In this document: piece after piece, positions 16,290 through 23,729 of the stretch
Numbering within the stretch: position 1 is the stretch's first letter
Layout: every line of letters begins with the position of its first letter
Assembly: GCA_024709225.1 (NCBI GenBank)
Contig: JANJXC010000028.1
Span: forward strand, 1-43,986
Origin: Gammaproteobacteria bacterium
GTDB lineage: Bacteria; Pseudomonadota; Gammaproteobacteria; Thiohalomonadales; Thiohalomonadaceae
Length of the DNA: 43,986 bases
Direction of reading: 5' to 3'
Notes under the pieces: generated by a model
Database searches by the model: none
What the model was told of the DNA's origin: nothing
The model's input: the letters and a program-made list of their open reading frames with translations, nothing else
Position numbers and translations under genes: made by a program

Positions 16290-17804
16290 ATGAGTGAGCA
16301 ACCCACAGCGGAAGGCCCGGCCAGCACCATCGCGGCGGTAGACCTCGGCTCCAACAGTTTCCACATGGTGGTGGCGCGACCGGTCAACGGTCATCTCAAC
16401 GTGCTGGACCGCCTGCGCGAACCGGTACGGCTTGCCGCCGGTCTCGACGCGGCAGGAAATCTCGATGCCGCCGCACAGCAGCGCGCCATCACCTGCCTGG
16501 AACGCTTCGGCCAGCGCCTGCGCGACATGCCGCCGGGCAGCGTACGCGCGGTCGGTACCAATACCCTGCGCACCGCGCGCGACAGCGAGGCCTTTCTCGA
16601 GGTTGCCGCCGCGGCCCTCGGCCATCCCATTGAAGTGATCTCCGGCCTGGAGGAGGCGCGCGTCATCTACCTGGGCGTGTCCCACAGCCTGCCCGCCAGT
16701 CCCGGCCGGCGGCTGGTGATGGACATCGGCGGCGGCAGCACCGAACTCATCATCGGTGAGGGCTTCGAGCCTCTGTATATGGAAAGCCTGTACATGGGTT
16801 GCGTCAGCCTGAGTCAGGATTACTTCAGCGACGGCAGCATCAGCGCCAAGGCCATGCGCCGCGCCGAAATTGCTGCCGGCCAGGAGTTGCAGGCCATCGT
16901 GCAGGAATACCGCCGCCTCGGCTGGGACAGCGCCGTCGGCTCCTCCGGCACCATCCGCGCCGTGGGCGAGGTGTTGCAGGGCATGGGCTGGAGCGACGGC
17001 GGCATCACCCTGTCGGCATTGCAGCGCCTGCGCGAGGCGATGATCGATGCCGGCCACGTGGAACGGCTCGGTACCCTGCAGGGCCTGCCGTCCGAGCGCG
17101 CGGCGGTATTCCCGGGAGGGGTTGCCATTCTGATTGCCACCTTCGCCGCCCTGGGCATCGAACGCATGCAGGTCTCCGACGGGGCCCTGCGCGAAGGCCT
17201 GCTCTACGACCTGATGGGCCGCATTCGCCATGAGGATGTGCGCAGCCGCACCATCGCCGCGCTGAGCGATCGTTATCACGTCGACAAGGAGCAGGCGCGG
17301 CGGGTACACGATACCGCGACCTATTGCCTGCATCAGGTAATGCACGCCTGGCGGCTGGAAGAGGAGTGCGCCGCCAGCCTGCTGGAGTGGGCCGCCCAGC
17401 TGCACGAGATCGGCCTCGCCGTGGCCCATAACGGTTACCACAAGCATGGCGCCTACCTGCTGGAGTTTTCCGACATGCCGGGTTTTTCGCGGCAGGAGCA
17501 AAAGGCGCTCTCCGCCCTGGTGCGCAGTCACCGGCGCAAATTTTCCCCTGCCGTATTCCGTGTCCTGCCCGAGGTGCAACGCGAGCGCCTGATGTGCCTG
17601 TCCATCCTGCTGCGTCTCGCCGTACTGCTGCATCGCAGTCGTGCCGATATCCCGCTGACGCCATTCCATATGGAGGCCGACGGCAAAGCCCTCAGCCTGC
17701 GTTTTCCCGCCGGCTGGCTGGAACTGCATCCGCTGACCCAGGCCGACCTGATGCAGGAGGCCGAGGTGCTCAAGGAAGGGAAATTCAAACTGGTGTTTGA
17801 GTGA
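16290..17804 (+). CDS. ppx: Exopolyphosphatase / pppGpp phosphatase family
   Basis: A 504-residue protein of the Ppx/GppA family, ASKHA fold, releasing phosphate from polyphosphate ends or from pppGpp. The phosphate-binding motifs AAVDLGSNSFHMVVAR at the N-terminus and VMDIGGGSTELIIGEG near residue 145 are complete, and VGSSGTIRAVGEVL is also conserved. The C-terminal HD-like helical region (about 320-500) is present, with AAQLHEIGLAVAHNGYHKHGAYL. Family members are hard to assign to Ppx or GppA from sequence alone; I choose ppx because it faces ppk. The pair converges on a hairpin at 17907-17940. Confidence 0.92.
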   Translation: MSEQPTAEGPASTIAAVDLGSNSFHMVVARPVNGHLNVLDRLREPVRLAAGLDAAGNLDAAAQQRAITCLERFGQRLRDMPPGSVRAVGTNTLRTARDSEAFLEVAAAALGHPIEVISGLEEARVIYLGVSHSLPASPGRRLVMDIGGGSTELIIGEGFEPLYMESLYMGCVSLSQDYFSDGSISAKAMRRAEIAAGQELQAIVQEYRRLGWDSAVGSSGTIRAVGEVLQGMGWSDGGITLSALQRLREAMIDAGHVERLGTLQGLPSERAAVFPGGVAILIATFAALGIERMQVSDGALREGLLYDLMGRIRHEDVRSRTIAALSDRYHVDKEQARRVHDTATYCLHQVMHAWRLEEECAASLLEWAAQLHEIGLAVAHNGYHKHGAYLLEFSDMPGFSRQEQKALSALVRSHRRKFSPAVFRVLPEVQRERLMCLSILLRLAVLLHRSRADIPLTPFHMEADGKALSLRFPAGWLELHPLTQADLMQEAEVLKEGKFKLVFE

Positions 17805-17906
17805 ATCCGGTGCGGTCGTTGCCGCGGTGCGTGTGAGCGCCGCTTCTGTGCATGGCGGATACAAGAGTGGACGGCCGCCGCGGCATTGCCAGCGATGGGC
17901 GGTCGC

Positions 17907-17940
17907 GTGCGGGCCTGACAGCGGGATGTCAGGCCCGCAC
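17907..17940. terminator. Strong hairpin between convergent ppx and ppk
   Basis: Perfect 14-bp stem (GTGCGGGCCTGACA / TGTCAGGCCCGCAC) with a six-base loop, 8 nt past the ppk stop codon. There is no T run on either side, so termination may be weak or it may act as an mRNA 3' stabiliser for both genes. Confidence 0.6.
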
Positions 17941-17948
17941 GTAACGGA

Positions 17949-20030
17949 CTACTGGTTGGCCAGCTCCTGCAACAGACGCAGCTGCGCGCAGCTGGGTTCT
18001 GCGCCTTCCGCCGGCGTGATGCGCCGGTAGCTGCCGTCGGCAGCGAGCTCCCAGGACTGGGTGTTGTCTTCCAGGTAATACCCCACTTCGCGCAATACGC
18101 GCTTGCGCAGCTCCTTGTGGTCGATGGGGAAGCAGGTTTCCACGCGCTGCAGCAGATTGCGATCCATCCAGTCGGCACTGGACAGGAACAATTCTTCCTT
18201 GCCGTCGTTCTGGAAGTAGAAGGCGCGGGTGTGTTCGAGGAAGCGGCCGACCACCGAGCGCACGCGGATGTTGTCGGACACGCCGGGGACGCCGGGACGC
18301 AGGCAGCAGATGCCGCGCACGATGAGGTCGATCTGCACGCCGGCCTGGGAGGCGGCATACAGCGCCTGGATCACCTGGCGTTCCACCAGCGCGTTCATCT
18401 TGGCGATGATGCGCCCCGACTTGCCGGCGCGCGCGAGTTCCGCTTCGCGTTCGATACGATCGAGCAGGCCCTTGTGCAGGGTGAAGGGGGCCTGCAGCAT
18501 TTTGCGCTGCTTGCCGAAGCGGCCCAGACTGGTGAGCTGCAGGAACAGCTGATGCACGTCCTCGCCCAGGTCCTGATCACAGGTGAGCAGGCCGTAGTCG
18601 GTGTAGATGCGCGCGGTGCGCACGTGGTAGTTGCCGGTGCCGAGATGGACATAGTGGCGCAGGTGGCCGCTCTCGCGCCGCACCACCAGCAGCATCTTGG
18701 CGTGGGTCTTGTAGCCGACCACGCCGTACACCACATGGGCGCCGGCCTCCTGCAGGCGGTTGGCCAGGGCGATGTTGGCCTCCTCATCGAAACGGGCGCG
18801 CAACTCCACCACCACGGTGACTTCCTTGCCGCGTCGCGCCGCCTCGACCAACGCATCGACCACCAGTGACTGCGGGCCGGTGCGGTAGAGGGTCTGCTTG
18901 ATGGCCAGCACGTGCGGATCGGCGGCCGCCTGCCGCAGCAGGTCGAGCACCGGCACGAAGGACTCGAACGGGTGATGCAGCAGGATGTCGCCCTGGCCCA
19001 GCGCCTGGAAGATGTTGGTGCCGGCGCCGAGGCGCACCGGCAGGGTGGAGGTGAACGGCGCGTACTTCATCTCCGGCCGGTCCACCATGTCGGGCAGGGC
19101 CATCAGGCGGTTGAGATTCACCGGGCCGTTGACGGCGTAGAGGTCGGCATCCTTCAGGCCGAAGTGGCTGAGCAGGAAGTTGGCCAGATCCGCCGGACAA
19201 TTGTCGGCCACCTCCATGCGTACCGCATCGCCGTAGCGCCGTGCCGGCAGTTCGCCTTCCATCGCCCGCAGCAGGTCGTCCACTTCTTCCTCGTCGACGA
19301 ACAGATCGGAATTGCGCGTGACGCGGAACTGATAGCAGCCGGTGACCTTCATACCGGGGAACAGGTCGTCGACGTGGGCATGGATCACCGAGGAGAGGAA
19401 TACGTAATCGTGCGGCCCGCTGCCGGCGCTCTCCGGCAGCTGGATCAGGCGCGGCAGCGCGCGCGGCGCCTGCACCACGGCCATGCCGCTGGAGCGGCCG
19501 AAGGCATCCTTGCCCTTGAGCGAGACGATGAAGTTCAGGCTTTTGTTGAGGATGCGGGGAAAGGGGTGGGCCGGATCGAGGCCGAGAGGAGACAGCACCG
19601 GCAGCAACTCGTGTTCGAAGTAGTCCTTGACCCAGGCCACCTGACGATCATTCCAGTCGGTGCGTCGCACGAAGCGGATGCTGTTCTGCTCCAGCGTCGG
19701 GATCAGCACGTCGTTCAACACGCGGTACTGTTCCGCCACCAGTTCGTGGGCACGCAGGCTGATCTGGTTCAGCACCTCCTGCGGCGTCATGTTCTCCGGA
19801 CCGGTGAGTGCGGTACGCGAAACCTCCTTCTGCTTCAGGCCGGAGACGCGGATCTCGAAGAACTCATCCAGGTTGCTGCTGGAAATGCACAGGAAGCGCA
19901 GCCGCTCCAGCAACGGCACACTTTCATCCTTGGCCTGCTCGAGCACGCGGCGATTGAATTCCAGCAGCGAGAGTTCGCGGTTGATGTAAAACTCGGGTTG
20001 GGAAAAGTCGATGCTCATGTCCGTCGGCAT
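17949..20030 (-). CDS. ppk: Polyphosphate kinase 1
   Basis: PPK1 makes polyphosphate from ATP gamma-phosphate. Domains in order: N-terminal helical domain (YINRELSLLEFNRRVLEQA, SSNLDEFFEIRVSGL), head domain, and two PLD-like catalytic domains. The phosphorylated His lies in VGYKTHAKMLLVV, and HLGTGNYHVRTARIYTDYGLLT is the other conserved catalytic segment. About 690 residues is normal. Three in-frame ATGs are possible: 20048, 20030 and 20018. I choose 20030 because AGGAAGA precedes it and the predicted transcription start near 20040 would exclude 20048. A Pho-box-like site lies upstream. It converges with ppx/gppA, so synthesis and breakdown genes are back to back. Confidence 0.95.
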   Translation of the reverse strand: MPTDMSIDFSQPEFYINRELSLLEFNRRVLEQAKDESVPLLERLRFLCISSSNLDEFFEIRVSGLKQKEVSRTALTGPENMTPQEVLNQISLRAHELVAEQYRVLNDVLIPTLEQNSIRFVRRTDWNDRQVAWVKDYFEHELLPVLSPLGLDPAHPFPRILNKSLNFIVSLKGKDAFGRSSGMAVVQAPRALPRLIQLPESAGSGPHDYVFLSSVIHAHVDDLFPGMKVTGCYQFRVTRNSDLFVDEEEVDDLLRAMEGELPARRYGDAVRMEVADNCPADLANFLLSHFGLKDADLYAVNGPVNLNRLMALPDMVDRPEMKYAPFTSTLPVRLGAGTNIFQALGQGDILLHHPFESFVPVLDLLRQAAADPHVLAIKQTLYRTGPQSLVVDALVEAARRGKEVTVVVELRARFDEEANIALANRLQEAGAHVVYGVVGYKTHAKMLLVVRRESGHLRHYVHLGTGNYHVRTARIYTDYGLLTCDQDLGEDVHQLFLQLTSLGRFGKQRKMLQAPFTLHKGLLDRIEREAELARAGKSGRIIAKMNALVERQVIQALYAASQAGVQIDLIVRGICCLRPGVPGVSDNIRVRSVVGRFLEHTRAFYFQNDGKEELFLSSADWMDRNLLQRVETCFPIDHKELRKRVLREVGYYLEDNTQSWELAADGSYRRITPAEGAEPSCAQLRLLQELANQ

Positions 20031-20046
20031 TCTTCCTGTAGTTGGC

Positions 20047-20080
20047 ATTACACTAACAGAATGTGACCGGGCGGTGACAG
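20047..20080 (-). promoter_or_regulatory. Candidate PhoB box and -10 element for ppk
   Basis: Read on the minus strand: CTGTCAC (20080-20074), four bases, CGGTCAC (20069-20063), three bases, CTGTTAG (20059-20053), then TGTAAT (20052-20047). Two CTGTCA-like heptamers at an 11-nt period with a -10 box about 10 nt downstream is the layout of PhoB-dependent promoters. The central spacers are more GC-rich than the consensus. Confidence 0.5.
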
Positions 20081-20131
20081 GGTGGTTCCGGAATTATCTC
20101 GCCGGTTGCCGCCGCGCCGGCGGCGCAGCCG

Positions 20132-21997
20132 TCAGGCCGGCCGGGCGCGGAGCAGGGCCTCGATGTCGGCGCCAGGCAGCGGGCGGTGGAACAGATAGCC
20201 CTGGGCCAGGTGGCAGTGGTGGCTGATGAGGACGGCGCGCTGGGCCTCGGTCTCCACTCCTTCGGCGACCAGCGCCAGGCCGAGCTCCTCGCACAGGCCG
20301 ACGGTGGCGCGCAGGATGGCGCGGCTGGCGGGGTCCTGCACCACGTCGGTAATGAAGGCGCGATCCAGCTTGAGGGTGTCCACCGGCAGACGGCGCAGGT
20401 AGTTGAAGGACGAGTAGCCGCTGCCGAAGTCATCGAGCGCAACGGGAAAGCCGGCGGCGCGCAGCTCCTGCAGGCGCGCGGCGGCGGCATGGATGTCGCC
20501 GAGAAAGACCTGCTCGGTGATCTCCAGTTCCAGCAGCGCCGGTGCAAAGCCGCCTTCGGCGACGCCCGCGTGCAGGCGTTGCCAGAACTCACGATCAGTG
20601 AACTGCCGTGGTGAGATATTGATGGAGACCGGCACGACGCAGCCGAGCAGGCGCCAGCGGCCGAGGTCGGCCAGTACATGTTCCAGCATCTGCTTGCCCA
20701 GTTCGGCGATCTGGCCGGTTTCTTCGGCAATGGGGATGAACTGGTCCGGTGGTACCAGTCCATGCTGGGGGTGCTGCCAGCGCGCCAGGGCCTCCAGGGC
20801 GATGATGCGGCCGCTGCGCAGATCGACCTTGGGTTGATAGTAGGGAAAAAATTCCTGTTGTTGCAGGGCGCGATGAATGTCGCTTTCGATGTTGATGAAG
20901 TGGGTGGCCTCACGGCTGTAATCGGTATGGTAGGCAGCGATCTTTTCCTGCCCCTGGCGCTTGGCGCGGTACATGGCGGTATCGGCATTGCGGATCAGGG
21001 TGACGCTGTCGGTGCCATCCTCCGGATAGCAGGCCACGCCGATGGTGCCGCTGATGCGCAGCTCATTGCTGGCGATGAGCAAGGGGCGCTCGATTTCGTC
21101 GAGCACCTGGCGGGCAAACGCGAGCACCGCCTCCTTGTCTCCGCTCAGCGCGGTCACGATGACGAATTCGTCGCCGCCAAAGCGGCACAGCAGGGTGTCC
21201 GCCGAACAGACAAATTTCAGGCGCTGGGCGATGCGCTGCAGCAGCTGATCGCCGAAGCCGTGCCCCAGGCTGTCGTTGACGTTCTTGAAGCGGCTCAGGT
21301 CGAGAAACAGTACCGCGAAGCGCTGCGGCTGCTGGGTACGCCGTCCCAGCTCCTGTTCCAGCAGGCGGCGGTTGGGCAGGTCGGTCAGGGGATCATAGTG
21401 GGCCATGTGCTCGATGCGGGCCTGATCCTCCTTGCGCTGGGTGATGTCGATATTGGTGGAGCGCACGCCGATCTGCCGGCCGGATTCGTCGTACACCGGG
21501 GCGCAGATATGGGTAAACCAGCGGACATCGCCGCCCTTGGTGACTAGGCGAACGTCGAAGCTTTCCGGATCGCCGCGGTCATTGATGTGGTGTATGTGAC
21601 TGCTCCAGCGCGTGTGGTCGTCCGGATGGATCAGCTTGTCCATCAGGTTCGGCTGCTGGAAGAAGTCCTGTTGGCTGTAGCCGGTGAAGTTGAGGCAGGA
21701 CGGGGAGACGTATTCGTACTGGCCGTCGACCCGGCGCAGATAGGTGAATTCCTGGGCGATGTCGACGATGGCGCGGAATTCCAGCGACTTCTGCCGCAGA
21801 CGCCGCCGCAGCACGCTGACACGGCCCAGCAGGGCGCCGACGAACAGGGTAACGATGGTCGGGACGATGAGAAAGCGTGGATGGAATTCCAGATAGATGA
21901 ACTGGATCTGCACCACCACTGCGCAGGCGACGACTGCCGCCACCAGCAGGATGCTGCGGGCATAGAGCTGCCAGTCTGGCATGGGCCGGACACTCAT
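20132..21997 (-). CDS. Membrane-anchored PAS-GGDEF-EAL protein
   Basis: A 621-residue c-di-GMP enzyme. Two N-terminal hydrophobic helices (about 10-30 and 38-55) hold it in the inner membrane with almost no periplasmic part. A PAS domain with a PAC tail follows (about 65-190: FRAIVDIAQEFTYLRRVDG, GVRSTNIDITQRKEDQ). GGDEF is at 274-278, and EAL at 402-404 has intact catalytic surroundings (SINISPRQF, LEITEQVF, DDFGSGYSS, LKLDRAF, VAEGVET, QGYLF), so phosphodiesterase activity is likely. The RxxD inhibitory site is absent (SADT), with one extra residue before GGDEF. A strong GGAGG RBS precedes the ATG. It lies 99 nt after a CsgG-like lipoprotein gene on the same strand. Confidence 0.93.
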   Translation of the reverse strand: MSVRPMPDWQLYARSILLVAAVVACAVVVQIQFIYLEFHPRFLIVPTIVTLFVGALLGRVSVLRRRLRQKSLEFRAIVDIAQEFTYLRRVDGQYEYVSPSCLNFTGYSQQDFFQQPNLMDKLIHPDDHTRWSSHIHHINDRGDPESFDVRLVTKGGDVRWFTHICAPVYDESGRQIGVRSTNIDITQRKEDQARIEHMAHYDPLTDLPNRRLLEQELGRRTQQPQRFAVLFLDLSRFKNVNDSLGHGFGDQLLQRIAQRLKFVCSADTLLCRFGGDEFVIVTALSGDKEAVLAFARQVLDEIERPLLIASNELRISGTIGVACYPEDGTDSVTLIRNADTAMYRAKRQGQEKIAAYHTDYSREATHFINIESDIHRALQQQEFFPYYQPKVDLRSGRIIALEALARWQHPQHGLVPPDQFIPIAEETGQIAELGKQMLEHVLADLGRWRLLGCVVPVSINISPRQFTDREFWQRLHAGVAEGGFAPALLELEITEQVFLGDIHAAAARLQELRAAGFPVALDDFGSGYSSFNYLRRLPVDTLKLDRAFITDVVQDPASRAILRATVGLCEELGLALVAEGVETEAQRAVLISHHCHLAQGYLFHRPLPGADIEALLRARPA

Positions 21998-22096
21998 CCT
22001 GCTCCCTCCTTCAGGATTTGTTTTCTTGTCGCGTCTTGATGCGCGTTATTGTCGGCGCAGCATATACCCGTCTGCCGCGTGCAGGCAAACCATGCT

Positions 22097-22897
22097 TCAG
22101 GGGGTGCGGTAATACTCCGCCGGCGTCTTCTCCACCAGCGCCTGTACCGCCGCATCGACCATGTTGCCCAGCGCTTTTTCCACCGGCGTATTTTCAAACA
22201 CGCTGAGCAGGCCGGGCAGGCGCACGTAGCCATGACGGGCGGAAAGCAGGCCGGCCCAGGCGGCGCCGAATTTGTGCGCCTTGCCCTCCACCGCGATGGC
22301 GGCGACGATGCGGCCGGTGGTGACGTCGACAAGACGCAGGTCGAGGGTGGCAACGGCAGTGCGCAGCTCGATGTCCACCACGCCCCAGTTGCGGTGATCG
22401 CTGCCCAGCGGTACCGGCAGCGGAAAGGCGAGGCCGCCGCTCTCGCCGGCATCGAAGCCGGTGAGGGCCCCCACCAGCAGCAGGTCCACCCCCTCCAGTT
22501 GCCCCAGCGGCAATGTGCTCGTGTCGCCGACGCGGCGCGAGGCGGCGAATTCCTGTTCTACCATCACGTCATCGAGCTGTTCGCGTTCCAGCACGATGTA
22601 GCGGCCGGTCTGGAACACGGCGGTGGTGAGCAGATCGCGCACGCCGCCGAGAAAGTCCTCCGCCGTCAGCGCGTGGTCGTCGCCGAGCAGCAGGCCGATG
22701 TGGCTGAGCAGGGAGTTTTCGCCACTGGTCTGATCGGTGATGCGTCCCACGGCGATGCGTGCCTTGGGGCCGGCATAGGTTTCCGCCTGAATTTCCGCGA
22801 TGCCGAGGCCGCCGCCGCGGGTGACGTCGGCGCTGGAACCGCATCCGGCGAGCAGTACCGCGCACAGAAAGACGAACGAGCGGAGGTAAGGGCTCAT
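22097..22897 (-). CDS. CsgG-like outer membrane lipoprotein (copy 2)
   Basis: A 266-residue lipoprotein with lipobox LLAGC (C19) after a short signal peptide. The rest follows the CsgG/curli-assembly family: RIAVGRITDQTSGE, the helix LLTTAVFQTGRYIVLEREQLDDVMVEQEF, GVDLLLVGALTGFD, LDLRLVDVTTGRIVAAIAVEGKA and a C-terminal amphipathic helix MVDAAVQALVEKT. CsgG proteins form secretion pores or periplasmic scaffolds. I see no Curlin subunits nearby, so the cargo is unknown. An earlier ATG at 22987 is rejected because it would bury the signal peptide. It lies 44 nt after a paralog, so they form an operon. Confidence 0.85.
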   Translation of the reverse strand: MSPYLRSFVFLCAVLLAGCGSSADVTRGGGLGIAEIQAETYAGPKARIAVGRITDQTSGENSLLSHIGLLLGDDHALTAEDFLGGVRDLLTTAVFQTGRYIVLEREQLDDVMVEQEFAASRRVGDTSTLPLGQLEGVDLLLVGALTGFDAGESGGLAFPLPVPLGSDHRNWGVVDIELRTAVATLDLRLVDVTTGRIVAAIAVEGKAHKFGAAWAGLLSARHGYVRLPGLLSVFENTPVEKALGNMVDAAVQALVEKTPAEYYRTP

Positions 22898-22941
22898 ATG
22901 AGATAGCGGTCCGCGAATGAGTGCGAACCCTGTCTTTGCAC

Positions 22942-23610
22942 CTACAGCTTGGTGGCGACGATGTGCTGAACCGCCGCCTCGATGCACTGGCGCATGGCCT
23001 TTTCCATCGGTGACCTGGCCCAGGCACCGAGACCGATGGGCAGCGGGCTGGTGGTGAAGATCAGGCCGACGCCGGCGCTGCCGGAGGTGCCCTCCACGGT
23101 GGTGGCATTGACCACCCGGCCGGTGGCGGCGTCGACGATGCGGATGTTGATGGCGACACAGGCCTGCTTGGCGCCGATGAGCAGCAGTGAGCCGCCGCGG
23201 CAGTTGGGCTCGAACTCCGTGACCGCGCCGTAGATCAGCAGTTCGGCGCCCTCCAGCTCGCCCTTGGGGGCGACGGTCTCGCGCTTGAAGCGGCCGGTGT
23301 CGCCGAGGTTCTGCTCCTGCATCACCTCTTCCAGGCGTTCGCGTTCCAGCACGATGACGGCATTGGAGTTGAACAGTGCATCGGTGAGCATCTGGGACAG
23401 GCCGTGGCCGACATCGCCGTAACCGCCTTTGGCGGCCTTGTATTCGAAGGCCTTGACCGCGACGCGCTTCTTCGCCCCTTGTGCCGGTTCAGCCTGCGCC
23501 GCGGCGATGGTGGGGCCACCGTTGCTGCTGACCACCTGGGCGGAGCTGCACCCGAACAGCAGGATGGCGATGACGGCGACGAGCGCTGCAGCGGTGAGGC
23601 GGAAAGGCAT
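22942..23610 (-). CDS. CsgG-like outer membrane lipoprotein (copy 1)
   Basis: A 222-residue lipoprotein, lipobox LLFGC (C21). It has the same family blocks as its neighbour: KKRVAVKAFEYKAAKGG, LTDALFNSNAVIVLERERLEEVMQEQNL, GAELLIYGAVTEFE, INIRIVDAATGRVVNATTVEG and a final amphipathic helix. The two are paralogs by shared motifs, but clearly diverged. A good AGGAG RBS precedes the ATG. A TATAGT box at 23658-23653 (minus strand), with a TGGCTA -35-like box 17 nt before it, could be the promoter of a unit running into copy 2 and perhaps the GGDEF/EAL gene. Confidence 0.87.
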   Translation of the reverse strand: MPFRLTAAALVAVIAILLFGCSSAQVVSSNGGPTIAAAQAEPAQGAKKRVAVKAFEYKAAKGGYGDVGHGLSQMLTDALFNSNAVIVLERERLEEVMQEQNLGDTGRFKRETVAPKGELEGAELLIYGAVTEFEPNCRGGSLLLIGAKQACVAINIRIVDAATGRVVNATTVEGTSGSAGVGLIFTTSPLPIGLGAWARSPMEKAMRQCIEAAVQHIVATKL

Positions 23611-23652
23611 GACGGACTCCTGGGCGAGGGTTGGGGCGGGCGTTGTGCCCTA

Positions 23653-23681
23653 ACTATATCGAGGGGCTGGCGCGGTAGCCA
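23653..23681 (-). promoter_or_regulatory. Candidate promoter of the CsgG-like operon
   Basis: Minus strand: TGGCTA (23681-23676), 17-nt spacer, TATAGT (23658-23653). It would start RNA about 36 nt before the first CsgG-like gene, downstream of a strong hairpin that closes the preceding gene. The -35 match is poor (3 of 6), the -10 match good (5 of 6). Confidence 0.35.
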
Positions 23682-23692
23682 GTGGGGAGGGG

Positions 23693-23719
23693 GCGTGGCG
23701 GGCATCCTGCCCGCCACGC
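23693..23719 (-). terminator. Hairpin after the 700-residue lipoprotein gene
   Basis: Perfect 12-bp stem (GCGTGGCGGGCA / TGCCCGCCACGC) with a three-base loop, starting 10 nt beyond the stop codon. No T run. It separates the large lipoprotein gene from the CsgG-like genes, although read-through is possible. Confidence 0.6.
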
Positions 23720-23729
23720 AGGTGCCGAA

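Noticed and set aside
16074..17864. A 596-codon minus-strand frame
   Set aside because: Antisense to ppx/gppA, which has full family motifs.
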